A stretch of 64,000 bases of DNA from Streptomyces sp. NBC_00620 (GTDB lineage: Bacteria > Actinomycetota > Actinomycetes > Streptomycetales > Streptomycetaceae). Shown here piece after piece: positions 10,441 through 19,477 of this stretch. Position 1 is the stretch's first letter, and every line of letters begins with the position of its first letter. The DNA is taken from positions 3,348,001 to 3,412,000 of the forward strand of contig NZ_JAPENY010000001.1 in NCBI RefSeq assembly GCF_026341825.1, written 5' to 3'. Under the pieces are notes generated by a model that searched no databases, had not been told where the DNA came from, and worked only from the letters and a program-made list of their open reading frames with translations. The position numbers and the translations under genes are program-made.

Positions 10441-10826
10441 GTCCGGCAGGCCGGCCGGTCACCCGGCCCCGGGCCGCCCGGTCACCCGGCCCCCGGTCAC
10501 CCGGGCCGCCCGGTCACCGGTCGTCGGGGACCAGCTGTCGGTCACCGGTGGTGGGAGGCAGGTGCCGGTAGGAGATCACCGGCCGCCGGTGATCGGCCGT
10601 CGGTGTCCCGCCGTAGGCCACCAGTCGTCGGCTCGGCGGCGGGAGTCAAGTGCCGGTAGCAGACCACCAGCCGCCGATCACCGGTGCGGGAGTCAGGCGC
10701 CGGTCGCAGAACACCGGCGCCGGTCACCAGCGTCAGTCGCAGAACACCAGCGCCGGTCACCAGCGCCGGTCACCAGCGCCGGTCACCGGTGGTGGGCGCC
10801 AAGCGCCGTTCGTACGCACCCGGGCA
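10441..10826. repeat. Degenerate GC-rich tandem-repeat tract after argG
   Basis: About 385 bases without a gene, built of imperfect repeats of CCGGTCACC, CACCGGTG and GTCGCAGAACACC. The clearest part is 10720-10790, where GCGCCGGTCACCA repeats with 13-bp period. Many CCGGT/ACCGG inverted pairs occur. Codon-like open frames cross it in several frames, but their composition is only that of the repeat. Confidence 0.8.
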
Positions 10827-10860
10827 GCGGGCCCCGGCGGATTCACCCGCCGGGGCCCGC
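10827..10860. terminator. Bidirectional hairpin terminator between argG and acyl-CoA dehydrogenase
   Basis: A perfect 14-bp stem, GCGGGCCCCGGCGG pairing with CCGCCGGGGCCCGC, with the 6-nt loop ATTCAC. It lies 11 bp beyond the stop of the minus-strand dehydrogenase and about 390 bp after argG. No U-run follows, as is common in Streptomyces. Confidence 0.8.
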
Positions 10861-10871
10861 CCCTGCGTCGA

Positions 10872-12038
10872 TCAGCCCACGAGCCCCAACTCCCGGGCGA
10901 TCAGCATCCGTTGTACCTCACTCGTCCCCTCCCCGATCTCCAGGATCTTGGAGTCGCGCCACATCCGGGCCACCGGGTACTCGTTCATGAAGCCGTAGCC
11001 GCCGTGGATCTGGGTGGCCTCGCGGGCGTTGTCGACGGCGATGGTGGAGGAGTAGAGCTTGGCGATCGCCGCCTCCTTCTTGAAGGGTTCTCCGGCGACC
11101 AGCCGGGAGGCGGCGTCGCGCCAGCCGACGCGGGCCATGTGCGCCTTCATCTCCATATCGGCGATCTTGAACTGGATGGCCTGGTAGGCGCCGATGTTCT
11201 TGCCGAACGCGTGCCGTTCCCTGGCGTACTTCACCGACTCGTCGACGCAGCCCTGGGCGAGCCCGGTCGCGAGGGCGGAGATGGCGATGCGCCCCTCGTC
11301 GAGGATGCGGAGGAACTGGGCGTAACCGCGGCCTTCCTCGCCGAGGAGGTTGGCGGCGGGGACGCGGACGTCCGCGAAGGACAACTCCCGGGTGTCCGAG
11401 GCGTTCCAGCCGACCTTGGAGTACGGGGCGGCGACCGTGAAGCCCGGGGTGCCGGACGGGACGATGATCGAGGAGATGTGCGGCCTGCCGTCTTCCTTGC
11501 GGCCCGTGACCGCGGTGACCGTGACCAGGCCCGTGATGTCGGTGCCCGAGTTGGTGATGAAGCACTTCGTGCCGTTGATCACCCACTCGTCCGTCGCCGG
11601 GTCGAGGCGGGCCGTCGTGCGGGTCGCGCCCGCGTCCGAGCCGCCGTCCGGTTCGGTCAGCCCGAACGCGCCGAGGATCTCGCCGGAGCAGAGGCGGGGC
11701 AGCCACTCGGCCTTCTGGGCGTCGGTGCCGAAGAGGTGGATCGGCATGGCGCCGAGTGAGACGCCGGCCTCCAGGGTGATGGCCACGGAGGAGTCGACGC
11801 GGGCCAGTTCCTCCAGCGCGATACCGAGGGCGAGATAGTCGCCGCCCATGCCGCCGTACTCCTCCGGGAACGGCAGCCCGAACAGGCCCATCCGGCCCAT
11901 TTCCCGCACGATCTCGTACGGGAACTCGTGCCGCTCGTAGAAGTCACCGATCTTCGGTGCGACGACATCGTGGGCGAACTCCTCGACCGTACGGCGGAGT
12001 TCGTCGAGTTCGGGGGAGAGGCGGTGATCGAGGGACAT
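10872..12038 (-). CDS. acdH: Acyl-CoA dehydrogenase (short/branched-chain type, AcdH-like)
   Basis: A flavoprotein of 388 residues of the acyl-CoA dehydrogenase family, oxidising an acyl-CoA to the 2-enoyl-CoA and passing electrons to ETF. FGLTEPDGGSDAGA is the FAD/substrate signature in the beta domain. Glu370 in GEGTSE stands at the catalytic-base position of SCAD/MCAD enzymes, not the helix-G place used by isovaleryl-CoA dehydrogenase. Start ATG at 12038 with AGGAG about 8 nt upstream. It is the last gene of the carboxylase/HMG-CoA lyase run, which suggests branched short-chain acyl-CoA substrates from Leu/Ile/Val. The symbol follows the S. coelicolor/S. avermitilis gene as I remember it. 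Confidence 0.9.
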   Translation of the reverse strand: MSLDHRLSPELDELRRTVEEFAHDVVAPKIGDFYERHEFPYEIVREMGRMGLFGLPFPEEYGGMGGDYLALGIALEELARVDSSVAITLEAGVSLGAMPIHLFGTDAQKAEWLPRLCSGEILGAFGLTEPDGGSDAGATRTTARLDPATDEWVINGTKCFITNSGTDITGLVTVTAVTGRKEDGRPHISSIIVPSGTPGFTVAAPYSKVGWNASDTRELSFADVRVPAANLLGEEGRGYAQFLRILDEGRIAISALATGLAQGCVDESVKYARERHAFGKNIGAYQAIQFKIADMEMKAHMARVGWRDAASRLVAGEPFKKEAAIAKLYSSTIAVDNAREATQIHGGYGFMNEYPVARMWRDSKILEIGEGTSEVQRMLIARELGLVG

Positions 12039-12042
12039 GGGG

Positions 12043-12999
12043 TCACTCCTTGTGCTGCTGTGGTGTTCCACCGAGCGCTTTGACGGTGCGGGACGGGCTG
12101 GGTCGGCCCAACTGGTCGGCCATCCACACGCTGGTGGCGGTGAGACGGCCGAGATCGACCCCGGTGTCGATACCGAGGCCCTGGAGCATCCATACGAGGT
12201 CTTCGGTGGCCAGGTTGCCGGTCGCGGACTTGGCGTACGGGCAGCCGCCGAGGCCGCCGGCGGAGGCGTCGATCGTCGTGACACCGTGCTGGAGCGCGGC
12301 GAGGGTGTTGGCGAGCGCCTGGCCGTAGGTGTCGTGGAAGTGCACGCCGATCGAACTGGTCGGCACACCCTCCTCGTTGAGCTCGGCGAGGAGGGCCTGT
12401 ACATGGCCGGGTGTCGCCACGCCGATGGTGTCGCCGAGGCTCAGCTCGTCGCAGCCCATGTCGAGCAGCGTCCTGCAGACGCGGACGACCTGGTGGATGG
12501 GGACGGCGCCTTCCCAGGGGTCGCCGAAGCACATCGAGAGGTAGCCGCGGACGTGGAGCTTGTCCTTCTTGGCGTGGGCGATGACCGGATCGAACATGGC
12601 CAGCGCCTCGTCGACCGTCCGGTTGAGGTTGGCCTTCGCGAAGGTCTCCGTGGCGCTGGCGAAGACGGCGACGCGGGTGGCGCCCAGTGCGCGGGCCCGG
12701 TCGAGACCGCGTTCGTTCGGTACGAGTACCGGGAGGTGGACGCCCGGCAGATCCCGTACGAGGGGGAACAGCTGCTCCGCGTCCGCGAGTTGGGGCACCC
12801 AGTCCGGGTGGACGAAGCTGGTGGCCTCGATGGTGGTCAGGCCCGCTTCGGCCAGGCGCCGGATGAACTCCGCCTTGACCTCGGTCGGCACGGTCGCCTT
12901 CTCGTTCTGCAGCCCGTCGCGTGCGCCGACCTCGTGGATCCTCACCCGGGCGGGCAGGTCCTGGGCCGGTACGGCCATGGGCAGTCCCGATACGGTCAT
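12043..12999 (-). CDS. Hydroxymethylglutaryl-CoA lyase
   Basis: A protein of 318 residues of the HMGL-like TIM-barrel family. It cleaves 3-hydroxy-3-methylglutaryl-CoA to acetoacetate and acetyl-CoA, the end of leucine breakdown. GARDGLQNE at 25-33 holds the catalytic Arg, HFHDT at 220-224 the metal-binding His pair, and [12 protein letters not shown] at 251-262 the conserved active-site Cys loop. The start overlaps the stop of the carboxylase alpha gene as ATGA, and acdH begins 4 bp after its stop. Equivalent to liuE/hmgL in other bacteria. A dedicated methylglutaconyl-CoA hydratase gene is not in this cluster. Confidence 0.94.
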   Translation of the reverse strand: MTVSGLPMAVPAQDLPARVRIHEVGARDGLQNEKATVPTEVKAEFIRRLAEAGLTTIEATSFVHPDWVPQLADAEQLFPLVRDLPGVHLPVLVPNERGLDRARALGATRVAVFASATETFAKANLNRTVDEALAMFDPVIAHAKKDKLHVRGYLSMCFGDPWEGAVPIHQVVRVCRTLLDMGCDELSLGDTIGVATPGHVQALLAELNEEGVPTSSIGVHFHDTYGQALANTLAALQHGVTTIDASAGGLGGCPYAKSATGNLATEDLVWMLQGLGIDTGVDLGRLTATSVWMADQLGRPSPSRTVKALGGTPQQHKE

Positions 13000-14924
13000 T
13001 CCGCCTCCTCGTGCGGTGCGATCACGGCGAGGACCTGGTCCATGGCGACCGTCGTGCCCGGTGTGACGTCCAGCTCGCTCACGGTCCCGGCGTGCGGTGC
13101 GGAGACGACGTGCTCCATCTTCATCGCCTCGACGACCAACAGGCTCTGCCCGGCGGCCACTTCGTCCCCGACGGCGACCTTCACCACGGTCACCGTCCCG
13201 GGCATGGGCGCGGTGAGCGAGTCGGCACCGGCGTGCGCGGCGCCGGTGAGGGAGGCGGCGACCGGGTCGTGGTCGCGGACCTGCCAGGCGTCACCGTCTC
13301 TGCCGAGCCAGTCGCCGGCCCGGTGGAAGGTGTGGCGCACGCCGTCCAGGACCACCGACACCTGGCCGGCGGTGACGGTGTGGGTGCCACGCGGAACGTA
13401 CTCCACGGGGTCGAGCACACGCAGATGGAATCCCACGGGCTTGGGTTCGCCCCCCAGCCGCCAGCCGCTCGGCACCGAGAAGGGATTGGTCCAGCCGCTC
13501 GCACGAGGGGTGAGCGCATCGAGGCGTACGGCCGCGGCCGCCTCGTACACCGCCTCCGGCACCTCCACGGGGACGAGCCCCTCCGCCTCCCGCTCCACCA
13601 GACCCGTGTCCAACTCCCCGGCCACCACGGCGGGGTGGGCGAGCAGCCTCCGCAGGAACCCCGCGTTCGTCTGCACCCCCAGTGTCACCGTGTCCGCGAG
13701 GGCGGCCCGGAGTTTGCGCAGCGCGGTCGGGCGGTCCGGCCCGTACGCGATGACCTTGGACAGCATCGGGTCGTAGAGGGAACCGACCTCGCTGCCCTCG
13801 GTCAGCCCCGAGTCGGTGCGTACGCCGTCGCCCTGGGGCTCGTGCAGCGCGAGCACCGTGCCCCCGGAGGGGAGGAAACCGCGCGCGGGGTCCTCGGCAC
13901 ACACCCGCGCCTCCACCGCGTGCCCCGTGAGCGTGATGTCACCCTGCCCGTACGGGAGTTGCTCACCGGCTGCCACCCGGAGCTGCCACTCCACCAGGTC
14001 GAGCCCCGTGATCAGCTCGGTCACCGGATGCTCCACCTGGAGGCGGGTGTTCATCTCCATGAAGAAGTACGAGGAGGGGTCCACGCCCGGCACGATGAAC
14101 TCCACCGTGCCCGCGCCCCGGTAACCGCAGGACCGGGCCGCCTGGACCGCCGCCTCGCCCATCGCGGCGCGGGTCCCGGCGTCGAGGAGCACACTCGGCG
14201 CCTCCTCGATGATCTTCTGGTGGCGGCGCTGCAGGGAGCACTCGCGCTCGCCGAGGTGGACCACGTTCCCGTGGCCGTCCGCCAGGACCTGGATCTCGAT
14301 GTGCCGGGGGCGGTCGATCCACCGCTCGACGAGGAGGGTGTCGTCGCCGAAGGAGGCGTGGGCCTCGCGCCGGGCGGCCGCGATCTCATCGGAGAGCAGG
14401 GACGCATCCCGCACCAGCCGCATGCCCTTGCCGCCGCCGCCCGCCGAGGGCTTCAGCAGCACCGGCATACCGACCTCGCGGGCGGCGTCGACCAGCTCCG
14501 CGTCCGTGAGCCCGCTGCCGGACGAGCCCGGGACCACCGGGACGCCGGCCGCCTCGACCGTCTCCTTGGCGCGGATCTTGTCGCCCATCAGCGCGATCGC
14601 CTCCGCGGGCGGCCCGATGAAGACCAGCCCGGCGGCCGCGCAGGCCCGGGCGAAGGAGGCGTTCTCCGCGAGGAAGCCGTACCCGGGGTGCACCGCCTGT
14701 GCTCCCGAACGCGCGGCGGCCTCGAGGAGCCGCTCGGCGGACAGATAGCTCTCGGCGGCCGGCGCCGGACCGATCCGTACCGCCGTGTCCGCCTCGCGCA
14801 CATGCCGGGCGTCGGCGTCGGCGTCGGAGAAGACGGCCACCGAGCGCACGCCGAGCGAGCGCAGCGTGCGGATGACCCGGACGGCGATCTCGCCCCGGTT
14901 GGCCACAAGAACGGTGTCGAACAT
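12996..14924 (-). CDS. Acyl-CoA (probably methylcrotonyl-CoA) carboxylase alpha subunit: biotin carboxylase + BCCP
   Basis: A protein of 642 residues. Residues 1-450 are a biotin carboxylase: the N-terminal [18 protein letters not shown] and the ATP-grasp glycine loop GGGGKGM near 160. The C-terminal 70 residues are a biotinyl domain with the target Lys602 in VEAMKMEHV. It carboxylates its own biotin with ATP and bicarbonate for transfer by the beta subunit. Neighbours (HMG-CoA lyase, acyl-CoA dehydrogenase) point to methylcrotonyl-CoA as substrate, though Streptomyces carboxylases can be less specific. The ATG at 14924 lies 13 bp after the beta stop, preceded by AGGGA. Confidence 0.93.
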   Translation of the reverse strand: MFDTVLVANRGEIAVRVIRTLRSLGVRSVAVFSDADADARHVREADTAVRIGPAPAAESYLSAERLLEAAARSGAQAVHPGYGFLAENASFARACAAAGLVFIGPPAEAIALMGDKIRAKETVEAAGVPVVPGSSGSGLTDAELVDAAREVGMPVLLKPSAGGGGKGMRLVRDASLLSDEIAAARREAHASFGDDTLLVERWIDRPRHIEIQVLADGHGNVVHLGERECSLQRRHQKIIEEAPSVLLDAGTRAAMGEAAVQAARSCGYRGAGTVEFIVPGVDPSSYFFMEMNTRLQVEHPVTELITGLDLVEWQLRVAAGEQLPYGQGDITLTGHAVEARVCAEDPARGFLPSGGTVLALHEPQGDGVRTDSGLTEGSEVGSLYDPMLSKVIAYGPDRPTALRKLRAALADTVTLGVQTNAGFLRRLLAHPAVVAGELDTGLVEREAEGLVPVEVPEAVYEAAAAVRLDALTPRASGWTNPFSVPSGWRLGGEPKPVGFHLRVLDPVEYVPRGTHTVTAGQVSVVLDGVRHTFHRAGDWLGRDGDAWQVRDHDPVAASLTGAAHAGADSLTAPMPGTVTVVKVAVGDEVAAGQSLLVVEAMKMEHVVSAPHAGTVSELDVTPGTTVAMDQVLAVIAPHEEAE

Positions 14925-14937
14925 CGTCAGAGGTCCC

Positions 14938-16557
14938 TCACATCCGGAAGACGCCGAACTGGGGTTCACCCAGCGGCGCGTTGGCGCAAGCGGTCAGGGC
15001 GAGCCCCAGCACCTGCCGGGTCTCCATCGGGTCGATCACGCCGTCGTCCCAGAGGCGGGCCGTCGCGTAGTAGGCGTTCCCCTGGCGCTCGTACTGCTCG
15101 CGGATCGGATCCTTGAAGGCCTCTTCGTCCTCGGCGGGCCAGGACTCCCCGCGCGCCTCCAACTGGTCGCGCTTGACGGTCGCGAGGACGGAGGAGGCCT
15201 GCTCGCCGCCCATCACGGAGATCTTGGCGTTCGGCCACATCCACAGGAAGCGCGGCGAGTACGCCCGGCCGCACATCGAGTAGTTGCCCGCTCCGTACGA
15301 CCCGCCCACCACCACGGTCAGCTTCGGCACGCGTGTGCAGGCGACGGCCGTGACCATCTTGGCGCCGTGCTTGGCGATGCCACCGGCCTCGTACTGCCGC
15401 CCGACCATGAACCCCGAGATGTTCTGCAGGAAGACCAGGGGGATGCCCCGCTGGTCGCACAGCTCAATGAAGTGGGCGCCCTTCTGAGCCGATTCGGAGA
15501 ACAGGATGCCGTTGTTGCCGACGATCCCGACCGGGTGTCCGTGGATGTGCGCGAAGCCGGTGACCAGGGTCTGCCCGAACTCCGCCTTGAACTCCGAGAA
15601 ACGCGAACCGTCGACCACGCGCGCGATGATCTCGCGTACGTCATAGGGGGTCCGGGAGTCGACCGGCACGGCGCCGTACAGCCCGTACGGATCGACCTTG
15701 GGCTCGGACGAAGGCTGGACCGTCCATGGCAGGGGCCCGCGCGCGGGGAGGGTCGCGGCGATGTTCCGTACGATCCGCAGCGCGTGAGCGTCGTCCTCGG
15801 CGAGGTGGTCGGTGACGCCCGACACGCGCGCGTGGACCTCGCCGCCGCCCAGTTCCTCGGCGGTGACGACCTCGCCGGTGGCGGCTTTCACCAGGGGAGG
15901 GCCGCCGAGGAAGATCGTGCCCTGATTGCGCACGATCACGGCCTCGTCGCTCATCGCGGGGACGTACGCGCCGCCCGCCGTGCAGGAGCCGAGGACGGCC
16001 GCGATCTGCGGGATGCCGGCGCCCGACATCCGCGCCTGGTTGTAGAAGATCCGCCCGAAGTGCTCGCGGTCGGGGAAGACCTCGTCCTGCATGGGGAGGA
16101 AGGCGCCCCCGGAGTCCACCAGGTAGATGCAGGGGAGGCGGTTCTCGAGCGCCACCTCCTGGGCGCGCAGGTGCTTCTTCACCGTCATCGGGTAGTACGT
16201 GCCGCCCTTGACGGTCGCGTCATTGGCGACGATCACGCACTCGCGGCCGCTCACCCGGCCGATCCCGGCGATCACTCCGGCGGCCGGGGCCTGCCCGTCG
16301 TACAGCCCGTCCGCGGCCAGCGGAGCCAGTTCCAGGAAGGGCGAGCCCGGGTCCAGGAGCGCGTCCACGCGGTCGCGCGGCAGCAGCTTCCCGCGCGCGG
16401 TGTGCCGGTCCCGCGCCCGCTCGCCGCCGCCGAGGCGGGCCGCGGCCAGCTTCTGCCGCAGCTCCTCGCCCAGCGCGCGATGGGCCGCCTCATTGGCTCG
16501 CCAGGCCTCCGACGCGGGGTCTGCCGCGCTCGTCAGCTCCGGTGCCTCGTGGTGCAT
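14938..16557 (-). CDS. Acyl-CoA (probably methylcrotonyl-CoA) carboxylase beta subunit, carboxyltransferase
   Basis: A carboxyltransferase of 539 residues (PF01039), close in length and motifs to MCC beta. Two crotonase-like domains carry the oxyanion-hole glycines: [16 protein letters not shown] near 210 (N-domain) and [17 protein letters not shown] near 420 (C-domain). It moves carboxylate from biotin to the acyl-CoA. ATG start with GGTGAGG upstream. First gene of a four-gene minus-strand operon (beta, alpha, lyase, dehydrogenase), divergent from the TetR gene with two matching palindromes in the 86-bp gap. In the S. avermitilis naming I recall, the operon is accD1A1-hmgL-fadE4. Confidence 0.93.
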   Translation of the reverse strand: MHHEAPELTSAADPASEAWRANEAAHRALGEELRQKLAAARLGGGERARDRHTARGKLLPRDRVDALLDPGSPFLELAPLAADGLYDGQAPAAGVIAGIGRVSGRECVIVANDATVKGGTYYPMTVKKHLRAQEVALENRLPCIYLVDSGGAFLPMQDEVFPDREHFGRIFYNQARMSGAGIPQIAAVLGSCTAGGAYVPAMSDEAVIVRNQGTIFLGGPPLVKAATGEVVTAEELGGGEVHARVSGVTDHLAEDDAHALRIVRNIAATLPARGPLPWTVQPSSEPKVDPYGLYGAVPVDSRTPYDVREIIARVVDGSRFSEFKAEFGQTLVTGFAHIHGHPVGIVGNNGILFSESAQKGAHFIELCDQRGIPLVFLQNISGFMVGRQYEAGGIAKHGAKMVTAVACTRVPKLTVVVGGSYGAGNYSMCGRAYSPRFLWMWPNAKISVMGGEQASSVLATVKRDQLEARGESWPAEDEEAFKDPIREQYERQGNAYYATARLWDDGVIDPMETRQVLGLALTACANAPLGEPQFGVFRM

Positions 16558-16576
16558 TGCGCGGACCCCTCACCTT

Positions 16577-16592
16577 GTTAATGAGCGTTAAC
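16577..16592. promoter_or_regulatory. Palindromic operator 1 of the TetR regulator (GTTAA-N6-TTAAC)
   Basis: GTTAATGAGCGTTAAC is a near-perfect palindrome 20 bp upstream of the carboxylase beta start. It fits the pattern GTTAAYGASCGYTAAC shared with the second site 29 bp away. As I recall, GTTAA-N6-TTAAC is the motif described for AccR of S. avermitilis, a repressor of the same operon (from memory). Confidence 0.85.
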
Positions 16593-16605
16593 GCGTTTCC
16601 TTCAG

Positions 16606-16621
16606 GTTAACGACCGCTAAC
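16606..16621. promoter_or_regulatory. Palindromic operator 2, overlapping the TetR-gene -35
   Basis: GTTAACGACCGCTAAC fits the same 16-bp pattern as operator 1 with one base off symmetry. It covers the likely -35 of the TetR gene (TTAACG, 16607-16612; 18-bp spacer; TAGAAT at 16631-16636). Binding here should give autorepression. Confidence 0.83.
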
Positions 16622-16643
16622 CTTCCTGTCTAGAATTACTTTC

Positions 16644-17237
16644 ATGGCCACGAGAACCGACGCACCCACCCGTCGCGAGCAGATCCTCAAGGAAGCCGCC
16701 CGGCTCTTCGCCGAGCGCGGCTTCCACGGTGTGGGAGTGGATGAGATAGGGGCCGCGGTCGGCATCAGCGGCCCCGGTCTGTACCGGCACTTCCCCGGCA
16801 AGGACGCGATGCTCGCCGAGCTCCTCGTGGGGATCAGTGGGCAGCTGCTGACCGGCGCGAAGCGGCGCGTCGCGGAGGCCGACGGGAACCCTTCGGAGCA
16901 GGTCCTCGACTCCCTCATCGAGGGGCACATCGACTTCGCGCTCGACGACCGCCCCCTGATCACCCTGCACGACCGCGAGCTGGACCGCCTCCGCGACAGC
17001 GACCGCAAGCTCGTACGGCAGCTCCAGCGCCAGTACGTCGAGCTCTGGGTGGAGGTCGTACGCGAGGTCTATCCGGCCCTGGCCGAACCCACGGCCCGCT
17101 CGGCGGTGCACTCGGTCTTCGGCCTGCTCAACTCCACACCGCACCTGGCCCGCCCGGGCTCACTGCCGGGCCGCGCCACCAGTGCCGCTCTGCTGCACCG
17201 GATGGCCCGGGGTGCCTTCGAGGCGGCAGGGGAGTGA
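16644..17237 (+). CDS. TetR-family regulator of the acyl-CoA operon (AccR-like)
   Basis: A protein of 197 residues. The N-terminal HTH is clear: REQILKEAARLFAERGFHGV, then VGISGPGLYRHFPGKDAML as recognition helix. The C-terminal ligand domain (about 70-197) is of the short-chain-acyl-CoA-associated kind. It is divergent from the carboxylase operon and should repress both directions through the two palindromes. TAGAAT at 16631-16636 places the transcription start at about 16643-16644, the ATG itself; there is no Shine-Dalgarno, so the mRNA is probably leaderless. By analogy with S. avermitilis AccR the ligand would be a short-chain acyl-CoA (inference). Confidence 0.9.
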   Translation: MATRTDAPTRREQILKEAARLFAERGFHGVGVDEIGAAVGISGPGLYRHFPGKDAMLAELLVGISGQLLTGAKRRVAEADGNPSEQVLDSLIEGHIDFALDDRPLITLHDRELDRLRDSDRKLVRQLQRQYVELWVEVVREVYPALAEPTARSAVHSVFGLLNSTPHLARPGSLPGRATSAALLHRMARGAFEAAGE

Positions 17238-17407
17238 CGAGCGTCTCGGGACGGTTGCTCTGGACGGCAGTCGTGACTGCCGGGTAACCTAGATTCTGAG
17301 CAAGCGCTTAGCCGCAGGGACCGCAACCATCAATTGAGCAACCCCCACGGCGAGCAACCACATACGCGAGAGCGGCGGCGGTTTAGCCGCAAAGGAGGGT
17401 GTCGGCG

Positions 17408-18565
17408 GTGCGCCGTACTGTGTTCAACGAGGACCACGAGGCGTTCCGGGAGACCCTCCGGGCCTTCATCGAGGCCGAGGTCGTCCCCGTCTACGACGAG
17501 TGGTTCGCCGCGGGCCAGGCGCCGCGCGACTTCTACTACAAGCTGGCCGAGCTGGGCGTCTTCGGCATCCGTGTGGACGAGGAGTACGGCGGCGCGGGCA
17601 TCGACTCGTACAAGTTCGAGGCCGTGATGTACGAGGAGACCGCCCGCGCGGGTGTCTCCTTCGGCGGCTCCGGTGTGCACGTGCTGCTCGGCCTGCCCTA
17701 CATCAAGGCGCTCGCCACCGACGAGCAGAAGAAGCGCTTCCTGCCGAAGTTCGTCTCCGGCGAGGAGATGTGGGCCCTCGCGATGACCGAGCCGGGCACC
17801 GGTTCCGACCTCGCGGGCATGAAGACCACCGCGAAGCTCTCCGAGGACGGCACGCACTACGTCCTCAACGGCTCCAAGACCTTCATCACCGGCGGTGTGC
17901 ACGCGGACAAGGTCATCGTCTGCGCCCGCACCTCCGCGCCCACGGCCGAGGACCGCCGCTTCGGCATCTCCCTCTTCGCCGTGGACACCAAGTCCGAGGG
18001 CTACTCGATAGGCCGCAAGCTCGACAAGCTCGGCCTGAAGACCTCCGACACCGCCGAGCTGGCGTTCGTCGACGTGAAGGTGCCGGTCGAGGACCTGCTC
18101 GGCGAGGAGAACAAGGGCTTCTACTACCTCGGCGGCAACCTGCCCTCCGAGCGCTGGGGCATCGCGTTCGGCGCGTACGCGCAGGCCGCGGCGGCCGTCC
18201 GGTTCGCCAAGGAGTACGTCCAGGAGCGCACCGTCTTCGGCAAGCAGGTCGCCCACTTCCAGAACACCAAGTTCGAGCTGGCCGCCTGCCAGGCCGAGGT
18301 GGACGCCGCGCAGGCCGTCGCCGACCGCTCCCTGGAGGCCCTCGACGCGGGCGAGCTGTCCCCGGCCGAGGCCGCGAGCGCCAAGCTGTTCTGCACCGAG
18401 GTCGCGCACCGCGTCATCGACCGCTGCCTCCAGCTGCACGGCGGCTACGGCTTCATGAACGAGTACCCGATCGCCCGCCTGTACGCGGACAACCGTGTGA
18501 ACAGGATCTACGGCGGCACCAGCGAGGTCATGAAGATGATCATCGCGAAGGACATGGGCCTGTAA
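17408..18565 (+). CDS. Acyl-CoA dehydrogenase (LCAD/IVD-like active site)
   Basis: A second acyl-CoA dehydrogenase, 385 residues. MTEPGTGSDLAGMKTT is the FAD signature. At the C-terminal place where the other copy has Glu (GEGTSE), this one has Gly (YGGTSE). The catalytic base is instead probably the Glu of LPSERWGIAF in helix G, as in long-chain and isovaleryl-CoA dehydrogenases. So the two copies in this region should differ in substrate. I chose GTG at 17408 because AAAGGAGG (17391-17398) lies 9 nt upstream; the in-frame GTG at 17399 abuts it directly. It has its own promoter region (17238-17390) and is followed by tesB. Confidence 0.9.
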   Translation: MRRTVFNEDHEAFRETLRAFIEAEVVPVYDEWFAAGQAPRDFYYKLAELGVFGIRVDEEYGGAGIDSYKFEAVMYEETARAGVSFGGSGVHVLLGLPYIKALATDEQKKRFLPKFVSGEEMWALAMTEPGTGSDLAGMKTTAKLSEDGTHYVLNGSKTFITGGVHADKVIVCARTSAPTAEDRRFGISLFAVDTKSEGYSIGRKLDKLGLKTSDTAELAFVDVKVPVEDLLGEENKGFYYLGGNLPSERWGIAFGAYAQAAAAVRFAKEYVQERTVFGKQVAHFQNTKFELAACQAEVDAAQAVADRSLEALDAGELSPAEAASAKLFCTEVAHRVIDRCLQLHGGYGFMNEYPIARLYADNRVNRIYGGTSEVMKMIIAKDMGL

Positions 18566-18577
18566 GGTTCCCGAAAT

Positions 18578-18589
18578 TACTGGCCAGTA
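18578..18589. promoter_or_regulatory. 12-bp perfect palindrome before the thioesterase gene
   Basis: TACTGGCCAGTA is a perfect palindrome in the 35-bp gap between the acyl-CoA dehydrogenase and tesB. It has the size of a dimeric repressor site. No regulator can be assigned. Confidence 0.45.
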
Positions 18590-18600
18590 GAAATGGCTCC

Positions 18601-19467
18601 ATGAGTCAGGCACTTCAGTCTCTCCTCGATCTGCTCGACCTCGAGCAGATCGAGGAGAACATCTTCCGCGGCCAGTCCCGGTCCGCCGTCGTCCCACGAG
18701 TCTTCGGCGGACAGGTCGCGGCACAGGCGCTCGTCGCCGCGGGGCGTACGGTCCCCGACGACCGGTTCGCCCACTCCCTCCACTCGTACTTCCTGCGCAC
18801 CGGCGACCCCGGCGCGCCCATCGTCTACACCGTGGACCGCATCGGCGACGGCCGTTCCTTCACCACCCGCCGGGTGGTCGCCGTCCAGCACGGGCAGCCG
18901 ATCTTCCACCTCTCCGCGTCCTTCCAGAAACGCGAAGAGGGCTTCGACCACCAGACGCCGATGCCGTACGCGCCCGACCCCGCCACGCTCCCCACCGCCG
19001 AGGAGCGGCTCCCCGCGTACAAGCACCTCGACCCCGACGTCGTGGAGAAGTTCCTGGAGTCGCGCGCCGCGGTCGATCTGCGCTACGTCGACGACCCGCC
19101 GTACGGCAGGTTCGGGGAGCCGCGCGAACCGCGCTCGCAGGTGTGGTTCCGCACCAACGGCAAACTCGCCGACGACCCCCTGCTGCACGTCTGCCTGGCC
19201 ACCTACGTCTCCGACATGACGCTCCTGGACTCCATCCTGCTCGCCCACGGGCGCGGCGGCTGGGCCGTCGGCGACGTCGTCGGCGCCTCCCTCGACCACG
19301 CGATGTGGTTCCACCGGCCCTTCCGCGCCGACGAATGGCTGCTGTACGACCAGGAGTCGCCGTCCGCGTCGGGCGGGCGGGGTCTGGGCCAGGCCCGCAT
19401 CTACACGCAGGACGGACAACTCGCCATATCGGTGATCCAGGAAGGCGTGGTCCGCGTCCCCCGGTAA
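18601..19467 (+). CDS. tesB: Acyl-CoA thioesterase II (TesB)
   Basis: A protein of 288 residues with the double hot-dog fold of TesB, the usual length. It hydrolyses acyl-CoA to free acid and CoA. The conserved blocks are RVFGGQVAAQALVAAG near 34, SDMTLLDSILLAHG in the second domain, SLDHAMWFHRPFRADEWLLY, and GLGQARIYTQDGQLAISVIQEG at the end, holding the Asp/Thr/Gln active-site set of the family. Start ATG with no strong Shine-Dalgarno. It follows the acyl-CoA dehydrogenase by 35 bp with a 12-bp palindrome between them, so it may be cotranscribed or have its own control. Confidence 0.92.
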   Translation: MSQALQSLLDLLDLEQIEENIFRGQSRSAVVPRVFGGQVAAQALVAAGRTVPDDRFAHSLHSYFLRTGDPGAPIVYTVDRIGDGRSFTTRRVVAVQHGQPIFHLSASFQKREEGFDHQTPMPYAPDPATLPTAEERLPAYKHLDPDVVEKFLESRAAVDLRYVDDPPYGRFGEPREPRSQVWFRTNGKLADDPLLHVCLATYVSDMTLLDSILLAHGRGGWAVGDVVGASLDHAMWFHRPFRADEWLLYDQESPSASGGRGLGQARIYTQDGQLAISVIQEGVVRVPR

Positions 19468-19477
19468 CACTTGGGGC

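Noticed and set aside
10441..10826. CRISPR array or tandem-repeat protein after argG
   Set aside because: Units are irregular, spacers are not unique and no cas gene is near; open frames there only translate the repeat.
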